Assembly (NCBI RefSeq): GCF_014860165.1
Contig: NZ_JACZKG010000075.1
Span: 1-64,000, forward strand
Reading direction: 5' to 3'
From: Devosia sp.
Lineage (GTDB): Bacteria; Pseudomonadota; Alphaproteobacteria; Rhizobiales; Devosiaceae
Length of the DNA: 64,000 bases
Shown here: positions 16,740-25,030 of the stretch, one piece after another
Layout of the letters: each line of letters starts with the position of its first letter
Position numbering within the stretch: position 1 is the stretch's first letter
Notes under the pieces: model-generated
Seen by the model: only the letters and a program-made list of their open reading frames with translations
The model's database searches: none
Told to the model about the DNA's origin: nothing
Made by a program: the position numbers and the translations under genes

Positions 16740-17669
16740 CTAGCGGGCGGTCTGCAGCCGCATGATGATGTCCTGGTCGTAGTTGCCGAAGCCGCGGCCG
16801 AAAATGTTGACGCCGCCGGGGTGCTTGGCATCGTCCTTGACCGCGATCCGCAGCCGGATCGAGTGATGCGTGGTCAGGTCAAGGTCGCCCAACGAGACTG
16901 GGGATATCTTCATTCCGTCCACATAGGTGCCGTTCTGCGTGACGCGCCAGCTCTTGAGCTTGCCGTACTGGCTGCCCTTGAGCTTCCACCAATCGGGCGT
17001 ATAGACGCCGCGCTTGTCGCCAAAATCGCCCGGCGAGGTCCAGCTGCCGATTTCGGTGCCGTTGACGGACAGGGTGATGTCGCTGGGCCAGTCGGCCGAG
17101 GTGCCCGGCACCTCAGAGCTTAGCTCCATCGAGAATTCGATGGCTTCGATCTTGCGCTGGCCCAGCTTGGCATTGTTGGGAAACTGGTATTCGAGATAGC
17201 CGCGGGTGAACCAGATCAGCCCGGCCTTCATCCGCTCCGGGTTGAGGAAGGAATCGGGCACATCGAGCAGTCCGATGATGCCCTCGACCGAGCAGGAGCC
17301 GCAGGGCGCCGAAACTTCGCAGCTAGTATAGAGTCCAAGCGGCATCGACACCTCGATGGTGTTCTCGCGCGGCGGACTGGAATCCTCCTTGAACATCACC
17401 ACCACCTCGTCGAAGGCGGAGTGACACACCTTCTGGTTGCCCTTGCGGGCCTTCTGCGTCTCCATCCGGATCAGGCCGGAGCTTTCGAGGATTTGCAGGT
17501 TGGTCGACACCGTCGACTGCGGCAGGCCCAGATGCTCGGCAAGTTCATTGCCGTTGAGCGGCCCCTTCTGGCGCAGGGCCTTGAGAACCTTGACCCGGAT
17601 CGGCGATGCCAGAGCCTTGAGCACCTCCATGCCTTCCTCGGGGTCGATCAGCAGAAAATTCCGGCTCAT
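16740..17669 (-). CDS. ArsR-type winged-helix regulator with a large C-terminal domain
   Basis: 309 residues. Residues 12-85 are an ArsR-like winged helix (LKALASPIRVKVLKALRQ, then HLGLPQSTVSTNLQILESSGLI). Residues 95-309 form a long second domain with three cysteines close together (YTSCEVSAPCGSC), a FTRGYLEYQFPN segment and a beta-rich tail. Usual ArsR proteins are about 100-120 residues, so this is a distinct architecture. I do not recognise the second domain by name. Position directly upstream of the GH51 gene suggests it controls arabinofuranoside use. The cysteines could bind metal or be structural. Confidence 0.75.
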   Translation of the reverse strand: MSRNFLLIDPEEGMEVLKALASPIRVKVLKALRQKGPLNGNELAEHLGLPQSTVSTNLQILESSGLIRMETQKARKGNQKVCHSAFDEVVVMFKEDSSPPRENTIEVSMPLGLYTSCEVSAPCGSCSVEGIIGLLDVPDSFLNPERMKAGLIWFTRGYLEYQFPNNAKLGQRKIEAIEFSMELSSEVPGTSADWPSDITLSVNGTEIGSWTSPGDFGDKRGVYTPDWWKLKGSQYGKLKSWRVTQNGTYVDGMKISPVSLGDLDLTTHHSIRLRIAVKDDAKHPGGVNIFGRGFGNYDQDIIMRLQTAR

Positions 17670-17774
17670 TGTGCATCCGTTAGTGCGTGCTGCCAGCTTT
17701 GTGTATCAGAGCTTTCGATACTTATCTGGCGTGGCGAGGCTTCGTGTCAATGGCGGCAGGCCGCCCCGTTATCG

Positions 17775-18518
17775 TCAGGCCTGTACCGAGGCCATGACGC
17801 GCGCCTCGTCGAGGTCGATGACCTCGCCCACGATGGCCGTGGCTTCGGCGGCGTCGGCATTGCCGATGGCCGCCACCAGCCGCGTCAGGGCTTCGAGCGT
17901 GGTCGTGAGATAGTCGCCGGGGCCTTGCGCGAGGCATTGCTTGAGCGCCAGGGCCACGGTCAGTTCGACGATGCCGGTCACCGACCGCAGCAGGGCGTTG
18001 CCCGAGGTTTCGGCGACGGTGCGGTGGATTTCCAGCGCCGCGATGCCGTGGTTCTCGAGATCGCCGCCGGCTGACTCCATCTGGTGCAGCCAGTATTTCA
18101 TGACGCGGATATTCTCGGCGGTGCGCCGCTGGGTGGCGAGGGCAGCGGCGCGGATTTCGAGCGCACGGCGCACGTCGAACAGGCTTTCGTAGAAGTGGCG
18201 GTCGGGCTTGGCATAGAAGTGCCAGGAAAGCACCTGCGGGTCAAAGAAGCTCCAGCGGCTGGGTAGGGAGACGCGGGTGCCGACCTTGGGGCGCGCCTCG
18301 ACCAGGCCCTTGGCCTCGAGCGTCTTGAGCGCCTCGCGCAGCACAGTGCGCGATACGCCATAGGTTTCCATCATCACCGCATCGCTGGCGAGGATCGAGC
18401 CCACCGGATACTTACCCGTGACGATGCCCTGGCCGATTTCGTTGATGACGAAGGTATGGAAATTCCGTGCAGCGGGTCGCCCGGACAGCGAGCGAATAAG
18501 GCTGCCTGCTTCGATCAT
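17775..18518 (-). CDS. GntR-family transcriptional regulator, FadR/FCD subgroup
   Basis: About 247 residues from the ATG at 18518. An in-frame ATG at 18584 would overlap the permease gene. An N-terminal GntR winged helix (ILASDAVMMETYGVSRTVLREALKTLEAKGLV) is followed by an all-helical FCD domain with the metal-site pattern of an arginine/aspartate (FDVRRALEIRAA) and histidines (LEIHRTVAE). FCD regulators sense organic or sugar acids. As the last gene of the furanose transporter operon, it most likely controls that operon. Confidence 0.85.
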   Translation of the reverse strand: MIEAGSLIRSLSGRPAARNFHTFVINEIGQGIVTGKYPVGSILASDAVMMETYGVSRTVLREALKTLEAKGLVEARPKVGTRVSLPSRWSFFDPQVLSWHFYAKPDRHFYESLFDVRRALEIRAAALATQRRTAENIRVMKYWLHQMESAGGDLENHGIAALEIHRTVAETSGNALLRSVTGIVELTVALALKQCLAQGPGDYLTTTLEALTRLVAAIGNADAAEATAIVGEVIDLDEARVMASVQA

Positions 18519-18519
18519 G

Positions 18520-19497
18520 CTACACTTTCTCGGGCGACTCTTCTCCGGGAGCGGAGGCCGCAAATATGATGCGCTGCAGGACAATGAACAAGAACAGCAG
18601 CACGCCGATCACGATCTTGGTCCACCAGCTCGACAGCGTGCCGTCGAAGATGATGTAGGTCTGGACCAGACCCAGCAGCATGACGCCGACAAACGAGCCC
18701 AGCACGAAACCATAGCCACCCGTCAGCAGCGTGCCGCCGATAACCACCGCGCTGATCGCGTCGAGCTCGACGCCAACCGCCGCCAGCGGATAGCCGGCCG
18801 ATGTGTAGAGCGAAAAGACGATTCCCGCCAAGGCCGCCAAGACGCTGGACAACATGTAGATCTGTACCGTCGTGCGGGCCACCGGCACCCCCATCAGCAG
18901 GGCCGATACGGGATTGCCGCCCAGCGCATAGACATAGGAGCCAAACCGGGTGCGATGCGCCAGCAGGGCACCGACGAGGAAGACAGCCACCATCAGCAGG
19001 CCGATGAAGCTCAGCCGGCCGCCGCCCGGCAGGCGAATGATAAGGCCGGAAATGGCGGCGTAGAACTCGTGGTTGATCGGCACCGAATCCTGGGTGATGA
19101 CCGAGGCGCCACCGCGCGCCAGGAACATGCCGGCCAGGGTGACGATGAAGCTGGGCACCTGCAGATAATGGATGGCCGCGCCCATGGCGCCGCCGAACAG
19201 GGCCGCGACGCCCAGGGCAATGGCGAAGGCGGCCAGGGGATGCAGGCCCATCCAGGAAATCAGCACGGCCACCAGCACCCCGGTGAAGCCGATGACGGCC
19301 CCCACCGACAGGTCGATACCGCCCGAAATGATGACAAAGGTCATGCCGACGGCGGCGATACCCAAAAAGGCATTGTCGGTGAGGAAGTTGCCAAGCACGC
19401 GGGTCGACAGCATGCCGGGAAACTGCAGCACGCTCAGGGCATAGGCGATGAGGAAAATGACGGCGGTGGCGGCGAGCGGACGAAGACTGCGTTTCAT
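18520..19497 (-). CDS. yjfF: Sugar ABC transporter permease, YjfF-like
   Basis: About 325 residues and roughly ten membrane helices. The ATG overlaps the stop of the YtfT-like permease (ATGA). The GIDLSVGAVIGFTGV and ELDAISAVVIGGTLLTGG motifs are those of ribose/galactofuranose-type permeases. It is the second of two permeases in a four-gene transporter with the E. coli ytfQ-ytfR-ytfT-yjfF order. A longer open frame running to 20256 is only an overlap in another frame of ytfT. Confidence 0.88.
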   Translation of the reverse strand: MKRSLRPLAATAVIFLIAYALSVLQFPGMLSTRVLGNFLTDNAFLGIAAVGMTFVIISGGIDLSVGAVIGFTGVLVAVLISWMGLHPLAAFAIALGVAALFGGAMGAAIHYLQVPSFIVTLAGMFLARGGASVITQDSVPINHEFYAAISGLIIRLPGGGRLSFIGLLMVAVFLVGALLAHRTRFGSYVYALGGNPVSALLMGVPVARTTVQIYMLSSVLAALAGIVFSLYTSAGYPLAAVGVELDAISAVVIGGTLLTGGYGFVLGSFVGVMLLGLVQTYIIFDGTLSSWWTKIVIGVLLFLFIVLQRIIFAASAPGEESPEKV

Positions 19498-20498
19498 TTC
19501 GAGCCCGCCTGCCTGGTGTCGCGTTTGAAGAAGCCGGCGGCGTTGCCGACCAGCGGCGATTGCAGCATCAGGATGAGGATGATCATCCCGGCCTTGACGA
19601 TGAGGTTGAACTCGGGCCGGAAGCCGGAGACCAGGATGCCGGTATTCATCGCCTGGATGATGAGCGCCCCGACCACCGCCAGCGGAATAGAGAATTTGCC
19701 GCCCAGCAGCGAGGTGCCGCCGATGACCACGGCCAGGATGGCGTCGAGTTCGAGCCAGAGGCCGGAATTGTTGGCATCGGCGCCGCGAATGTCGGCGGCG
19801 ACGATGATGCCGGCAATGGCGGCGCAGAAGCCACTGAGCGCATAGACCAGCACCAGCAGCATGCGGCTGTGAATACCGGCCAGCGATGCCGCCGCGCGAT
19901 TGACGCCGATGGCCTGGATGAACAGGCCTATGGCAGTGCGCCGGACCAGCAGCGTCACCAGGATCATCAGCACCAGGGCGATAACCGCCGCCATGGGAAA
20001 GCCGAGAAAGGAGCCGGTGCCGATGAAGATCAGGCTCGGCTCGTTGAAGGTGACGATGGAGCCCTCGGTAATGAGCTGGGCAATGCCGCGGCCGGCCACC
20101 ATGAGCACCAGGGTGGCCACGATCGGCTGAATGTCGAGTATCGCGACCAGGAAGCCATTCCAGAGGCCGCAGGCAATGCCCACGGCCAGGGCCGCGACGA
20201 CGGCGATGGGGGTCGGATAGCCGGCGACGACCATGGTCGCGGCCACGGCGCCGCACACCGCCATGATGGCGCCGACCGAAAGATCGACGCCCTTGGTGGC
20301 GATGACCCCGGTCATGCCGATGGCGAGGATAGCGACCGGCGCGCCGCGATTGAGCACGTCGATGAAGCTGCCGAACAGGCGTCCATCCTGCCAGGAGATG
20401 CGGAAGAAGTTCGGGAACAGGGCCCAGTTGATCAGCAGCACGGCGACAAGGGCCAGCAATTGCGGATTGGCGAGGCGTTCGAGATGGAGCCGCTTCAT
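19494..20498 (-). CDS. ytfT: Sugar ABC transporter permease, YtfT-like
   Basis: 334 residues with the GVDLSVGAIMAVCGA and ELDAILAVVIGGTSLLGG motifs of the RbsC/YtfT permease family and about ten helices. Its start overlaps the stop of the ATPase gene by four bases, and its stop overlaps the start of the second permease. Heterodimeric permeases are what distinguish the YtfT-YjfF furanose transporter from single-permease ribose systems. Confidence 0.88.
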   Translation of the reverse strand: MKRLHLERLANPQLLALVAVLLINWALFPNFFRISWQDGRLFGSFIDVLNRGAPVAILAIGMTGVIATKGVDLSVGAIMAVCGAVAATMVVAGYPTPIAVVAALAVGIACGLWNGFLVAILDIQPIVATLVLMVAGRGIAQLITEGSIVTFNEPSLIFIGTGSFLGFPMAAVIALVLMILVTLLVRRTAIGLFIQAIGVNRAAASLAGIHSRMLLVLVYALSGFCAAIAGIIVAADIRGADANNSGLWLELDAILAVVIGGTSLLGGKFSIPLAVVGALIIQAMNTGILVSGFRPEFNLIVKAGMIILILMLQSPLVGNAAGFFKRDTRQAGSK

Positions 20499-22012
20499 GC
20501 GACGGCCTCGTCGGGATGGTTGGCGATGGCCTGCACGATGACTCCGGGATTGATGTTCTTGCCGCGCAGTTCGGCGACCATTTCGCGGTCGCGCATCACC
20601 ACGATGCGCGAGCTATAGGCGACGACTTCGTCGAGCTCGGACGAGATGACCAGCATGGCCATGCCATCCTCGCGCAGCCGGTTGATGGTGCGGACAATTT
20701 CGGCATGGGCGCCGACATCGATGCCGCGGGTGGGTTCGTCGAGAATGAGGAAGGCGGGATCGGTGGCCAGCCAGCGCGACAGGATGACCTTCTGCTGGTT
20801 GCCGCCCGAAAGCAGTTTGACCGGCATGTCGAGCGAGGCGGCGCGGATATCCATGGCCTCGCCGAAGCGGCCGGCAATTTCGAGCTGCTCGTCGCGGTTG
20901 AGCGCCTTGAACCAGCCCAGCTTGCCCTGGAGGGCGATCACGATGTTCTCGCGCACGCTGAGATCACCGAGGATGCCCTCGGCCTTGCGGTCTTCGGGGC
21001 AGAAGCCGAAGCCGTGCTTGATGGCGTCGGTGGTCTTGCGGATGGCGGTCGGCTTGCCGTTGACCGAGAGCGTGCCCTGATCGGCCGGGTCGGCGCCGAA
21101 CATGATGCGCGCCATTTCGGTTCGGCCCGAGCCGAGGAGGCCGGCCACGCCGACCACCTCGCCCTTGTGGATGGTGAGATCGAAGGGCAGCACGCCGCGC
21201 TTGCGACCGTAGCCCTTGAATTCGAGCAGCACTTCGTCCGGATTCTCGCTGGGCTCGACATCGGTGGCGCCGGAAAAGGCGATATCCTTGCCCAGCATCA
21301 GGCGGACCACGTCGGTGCGGCTGAGCGCATCGAGCTGCCTGGTGTCGACCAGCTTGCCGTTGCGCAGCACCGTAACGCGGTCGGCAAGGGCGAAGACCTG
21401 ATCGAGGAAATGGGTGATGAAGATGATCGCCAGGCCGCGCGCCTTGAGGCCGCGCACCACCTCGAACAGGCGTTCGACCTCGTTGCGGTCGAGGCTGGCG
21501 GTGGGTTCGTCCAGGATCAGCACCTTGCCCGAAAGCTGGACGGCCCGCGCAATGGCGACGATCTGCTGCACGGCAACCGAATGGGTCCCCAATTCGCTCG
21601 CCGGGTCGATATGAAGATCATAGATGGCCAGCAGCGCACGGGCATCGGCTTCCATCTTGCGGAAATCGACGAAGCCGAAGCGGCGTGGCTGGTGCCCGAG
21701 AAAGAGGTTTTCCGCCACCGAGCGGTTCGGCAGCAGGTTGACCTCCTGGTAGACCGTGCCGATGCCGAAGGTCTGGGCATGCAGGGGATTGTCGAGCGAC
21801 ACCTTGGCGCCATCGACATAGATGCCGCCGCCATCGGGCTGGTAGGCGCCGGTCAGTATTTTGATGAGGGTGGATTTGCCGGCACCATTTTCGCCCAGCA
21901 GGGCATGGACTTCGCCCGAGCGCAGGCCGAAATCGACGCCATCGAGAGCAACATGGTTGCCAAAGATCTTGAGGACGCCGCGTGCTTCGAGCACGTAGTT
22001 GTTGTCCGCCAT
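20495..22012 (-). CDS. ytfR: Sugar ABC transporter ATPase with two ABC domains, YtfR-like
   Basis: 505 residues with two nucleotide-binding domains. The first has Walker [10 protein letters not shown] and Walker B LILDEPTASLD. The second has the degenerate Walker A GLLGSGRTE, signature LSGGNQQKV and Walker [12 protein letters not shown]. This is the carbohydrate CUT2 layout. It belongs to the same operon as the binding protein upstream, separated by 151 bases that contain a paired palindromic repeat, and the permeases downstream. Confidence 0.92.
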   Translation of the reverse strand: MADNNYVLEARGVLKIFGNHVALDGVDFGLRSGEVHALLGENGAGKSTLIKILTGAYQPDGGGIYVDGAKVSLDNPLHAQTFGIGTVYQEVNLLPNRSVAENLFLGHQPRRFGFVDFRKMEADARALLAIYDLHIDPASELGTHSVAVQQIVAIARAVQLSGKVLILDEPTASLDRNEVERLFEVVRGLKARGLAIIFITHFLDQVFALADRVTVLRNGKLVDTRQLDALSRTDVVRLMLGKDIAFSGATDVEPSENPDEVLLEFKGYGRKRGVLPFDLTIHKGEVVGVAGLLGSGRTEMARIMFGADPADQGTLSVNGKPTAIRKTTDAIKHGFGFCPEDRKAEGILGDLSVRENIVIALQGKLGWFKALNRDEQLEIAGRFGEAMDIRAASLDMPVKLLSGGNQQKVILSRWLATDPAFLILDEPTRGIDVGAHAEIVRTINRLREDGMAMLVISSELDEVVAYSSRIVVMRDREMVAELRGKNINPGVIVQAIANHPDEAVA

Positions 22013-22065
22013 ATCGCCCCTCCCCCAGTCAGCCGATTCAGCTTAGCACCGATTTCGGTTCGGCC

Positions 22066-22134
22066 GTCATTGCCCGGCTTGTCCGGGCAATCCAGCAGCC
22101 CGCAATGGACCACCCGGACGAGCCGGGTGGTGAC
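22066..22134. repeat. Paired palindromic repeat, GTCATTGCCCGGC family (copy 1)
   Basis: GTCATTGCCCGGCTTGTCCGGGCAAT forms one hairpin and ACCACCCGGACGAGCCGGGTGGTGAC the second, in the gap between the binding-protein and ATPase genes. It has the same GTCA...TGAC outline as the other repeat families in the window. Confidence 0.75.
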
Positions 22135-22163
22135 GTTGCGGAGGTATCCGGTATTTGTCGAGC

Positions 22164-23138
22164 TTAGTAGCCCAGACCCTTGCGGGTGTCATACTCGCCC
22201 TGCGGGTTATCAGCAGGCGTATAGAGCTTGGACTCGGTGATGATGAACTTCTCGGGTTCGGTGCCGTCGGCCAGATAGGCCGAGAGGGCTTCAAAGGCGG
22301 GACCGGCCATGTTGGGGGTCAGCTCGACCGTGGCATTGGCTTCGCCGGCAACCATGGCGGCGAAGATATCGGGCACGGCGTCGATGGAGACCACCTTGAT
22401 GTCGGTGCCGGGCTTGAGGCCGGCATCCTTGATGGCCTGGATGGCGCCAACGGCCATGTCGTCATTGTGGGCATAGACCGCGCAGATGTCGGCGCCGCCG
22501 TTTTCGGCCTTGATGAAGCCTTCCATCACTTCCTTGCCCTTGGCGCGGGTGAAGTCGCCGGTCTGGCTGCGGACGATGGTGAGGTTGGCGTGGCCGGCAA
22601 TGGCCTCTTCGAAGCCCTGCTTGCGGTTGATGGCCGGGGTGGAACCCACGGTGCCCTGCAGCTCGACGATCTTGCAATCGGCATCGCCGACTTCAGCCAC
22701 CAGCCATTCGCCGGCAACGCGGCCTTCCTTGACCTGGTCGGAAGCAACCGAGGTCAGGTAGAGGTCTTCGGGCGCATCGACGCCGCGATCGAGCAGGATC
22801 ACCGGGATTTCGGCTTCCTTGGCTTCGGTCAGCACGTCGTCCCAGCCGGTGGCGACCACGGGAGCGACCAGGATGGCATCGACACCCTGGGCGATGAAGC
22901 CGCGGATCGCCTTGATCTGGTTTTCCTGCTTCTGCTGGGCATCGGCAAACTTGAGATCGATGCCGAGAGCTTCGGCCTGCTGCTTGGTCACCGAGGTCTC
23001 GGCGGCGCGCCAGCCCGATTCCGAGCCGATCTGGCTGAAGCCGACGACGAGGCCCGAAAGGTTTTCCTGGGCAATGCTGACCGAGGTCAAAGCGGTAGCG
23101 AGGCTCGCCGCGATGGCGAGCTTGGAAATGATGGTCAC
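22164..23138 (-). CDS. ytfQ: Periplasmic sugar-binding protein, YtfQ-like (furanose transporter)
   Basis: About 324 residues. GTG at 23138 is chosen because TGGGAGGA ends five bases upstream. The N-terminus is a Sec signal peptide ending around SIAQ. The mature part is strikingly like E. coli YtfQ: VGFSQIGSESGWRAAET, ADAQQKQENQIKAIRGF, APVVATGWDDVL, VELQGTVGSTPAI and VYAHNDDM are near-identical landmarks. YtfQ binds galactofuranose. With an arabinofuranosidase gene 5.5 kb away, L-arabinofuranose is an equally plausible ligand here. First gene of the operon, downstream of an AT-rich promoter region. Confidence 0.92.
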   Translation of the reverse strand: MTIISKLAIAASLATALTSVSIAQENLSGLVVGFSQIGSESGWRAAETSVTKQQAEALGIDLKFADAQQKQENQIKAIRGFIAQGVDAILVAPVVATGWDDVLTEAKEAEIPVILLDRGVDAPEDLYLTSVASDQVKEGRVAGEWLVAEVGDADCKIVELQGTVGSTPAINRKQGFEEAIAGHANLTIVRSQTGDFTRAKGKEVMEGFIKAENGGADICAVYAHNDDMAVGAIQAIKDAGLKPGTDIKVVSIDAVPDIFAAMVAGEANATVELTPNMAGPAFEALSAYLADGTEPEKFIITESKLYTPADNPQGEYDTRKGLGY

Positions 23139-23195
23139 GATGTCCTCCCAATGTGGCCGTCGCGGCGTGTTCACCTGCGACGATGCGAGGACGCT

Positions 23196-23214
23196 ATATA
23201 AAGTACTATTATAT
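23196..23214 (-). promoter_or_regulatory. AT-rich dyad upstream of ytfQ
   Basis: ATATAA-AGTACTA-TTATAT, a perfect six-base inverted repeat with a seven-base centre, 58 bases upstream of the chosen start. On the minus strand it contains TATAAT (23208-23213), which could be the -10 element. It may be an operator of the GntR/FCD regulator of the operon. This is inference. Confidence 0.4.
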
Positions 23215-23283
23215 GTAAATAGCAAAAAACACGGCCGCGGAATCTGGCTGCGTCAGGAGAAAAAGCCAGATATTACAGGCCTT

Positions 23284-23958
23284 TCAGGCTGTTCGGCTCA
23301 TTGCACCCTCACCGCTGGTGACCCGTCCTTGCGGGCCGCGCGACCCTGCACGGGCAACGATGAACACGGCTTTCCCCCGGCCCGGCTGCCATTGCTGCTC
23401 GATGGCGAAGCCGGCGCCGGTAAGGCTAGCGACCAGTTCGACCGAGGTCATCACGTCGAGTTGCGGCAGCAGGCCCAGCGCCTTGCCGAGCGGCGCGATG
23501 AACTTGAAGGCGCCCATGGTGTCGCCCACACACGTCGTGCTGCTGATGAACACGCCACCCGGCTTGAGCAGGCGGAACACCCTGGCGATGACGGCATCCT
23601 TGTCGGCCAGCAGGTGCAGGATGCTGAGGCCCAGGATCACATCGAAACTGCCCTCGGGCGCCACGAAGCTGGTGATGTCGGCGCGCTCGAAGGTCACGTT
23701 GCCGGTGCCCGCGGCGGCGGCCTTGGCGCGGGCAATGTCCAGCATGGCCTGGGAGAAATCAATGGCCGTGATGTGCCGGACATAGGGCGCCTGGAGGATG
23801 GCGGTACCACCGGTCCCGCAGCCGAATTCCAGCACATCCATGTCCGGGCGCAGGTAGTCGCGCGTGATCTGCAGCTTGCGCTGATAGGCCGCCTCGTCGG
23901 CGATCGGCTGCCGCGCGTAGCGTTCGGCCAGCCGATCCCAGAACCTGTCCTCGCCCAT
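23284..23958 (-). CDS. Class I SAM-dependent methyltransferase
   Basis: 224 residues with motif I VLEFGCGTGG (residues 43-52), an acidic residue at the end of strand 2 (ITAIDFS), FERADITSF and a post-motif LLKPGGVFI. The fold is that of ubiquinone/menaquinone-type methyltransferases, but the substrate is unknown. It starts after AGGAGC and is divergent from a LysR-type regulator 90 bases away, which is a typical arrangement for a regulator and its target. Confidence 0.82.
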   Translation of the reverse strand: MGEDRFWDRLAERYARQPIADEAAYQRKLQITRDYLRPDMDVLEFGCGTGGTAILQAPYVRHITAIDFSQAMLDIARAKAAAAGTGNVTFERADITSFVAPEGSFDVILGLSILHLLADKDAVIARVFRLLKPGGVFISSTTCVGDTMGAFKFIAPLGKALGLLPQLDVMTSVELVASLTGAGFAIEQQWQPGRGKAVFIVARAGSRGPQGRVTSGEGAMSRTA

Positions 23959-24047
23959 AGTTTTGCTCCTGTCTATGCAGCAAAGGATAGTGGCGGGCGC
24001 GCTGAAACGAAATTGCAGAAATTCGCACGAGCGATATACATCAGCGC

Positions 24048-24926
24048 ATGAGTTCGCATTACCCCGACTGGAACCAGCTGCACGCCTTCCTCGCCACGGT
24101 CGAGACCGGCTCGCTGTCGGCTGCGGCGCGCCAGCTTGACCTGACGCAGCCGACCGTGGGCCGGCAGGTCGCGGCGCTGGAACAGGACCTCGGCGTGCTG
24201 CTGTTCGAACGCGTCGGCCGCTCGCTGAGCCTCACCAGTGCCGGGCGGGAGCTGTTCGAGTCGGCGCGGTCGATGAGCGAGGCGGCAAGCCGCCTGTCCC
24301 TCATCGCCTCGGGCCAATCGCAGGCCGTCGAGGGGCTGGTGCGCATCACCGCCAGCGATATCGTCGCCGCCTATACACTGCCCCCGATCCTCAAGCGCCT
24401 GCATGAGGTGGCACCGGGCATCGAGGTGGATGTCGTGGCCGCCAACGATGTCCGCGACCTGATGCGGCGGGAGGCAGACATCGCCATCCGCCACGTGTCG
24501 CCCGAGCAGCCGGACCTGATTGCCCGGCGTTGCCGCGGCACCACGGCGCATCTTTATGGCGCGACCAGCTACCTGAACGCCCACGGTCGCCCGGCCGGCG
24601 CCGCCGATCTCGCCGATGACGACTTCATCGGCTATTCGGCCGCGGATGGCCTGGTAGCCGATCTCAATGCGCGCGGCGTGCCGGTGACGCGGCGCAATTT
24701 CCGCTGGACCACCGGCAGCGTCGTCACTGCCTGGCAGATGATCCGGCAGGGCCTGGGCATCGGCGTCATGTTTCGCGAGGTGGCCGAGGGGGCCGATGGC
24801 GTCGAGCCGGTCCTGCCGGAGCTGGCGCCGTTCGACGTACCGATCTGGCTGGTGGTGCGTCGCGAGCTGCATACCAGCCGTCGCATCAGGCTGGTCTTTG
24901 ACCTCTTGGCCGAAACGCTGGGCTGA
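24048..24926 (+). CDS. LysR-family transcriptional regulator
   Basis: 292 residues. Residues 7-65 form the LysR helix-turn-helix (LHAFLATVETGSLSAAARQLDLTQPTVGRQVAALEQ), followed by a periplasmic-binding-like effector domain (SDIVAAYTLPPILKRLHEVAPGIEV). It is divergent from the methyltransferase gene and probably regulates it and itself. The effector is unknown. Confidence 0.9.
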   Translation: MSSHYPDWNQLHAFLATVETGSLSAAARQLDLTQPTVGRQVAALEQDLGVLLFERVGRSLSLTSAGRELFESARSMSEAASRLSLIASGQSQAVEGLVRITASDIVAAYTLPPILKRLHEVAPGIEVDVVAANDVRDLMRREADIAIRHVSPEQPDLIARRCRGTTAHLYGATSYLNAHGRPAGAADLADDDFIGYSAADGLVADLNARGVPVTRRNFRWTTGSVVTAWQMIRQGLGIGVMFREVAEGADGVEPVLPELAPFDVPIWLVVRRELHTSRRIRLVFDLLAETLG

Positions 24927-25030
24927 TCGCATACCCCCTGTGACACCGGCAGGCTTGCGCCTTCGGCCCCGCAGTGCTTTACGGGCGCGTTCGCTGTGCC
25001 CATTGGCCGGCCGCAGGAATCCGCACGGCA

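Noticed and set aside
18520-20256. A 578-codon frame that would fuse an arginine-rich segment to the YjfF-like permease.
   Set aside because: The first part is an out-of-frame reading of ytfT. The real permease starts at the ATG overlapping the ytfT stop at 19497.
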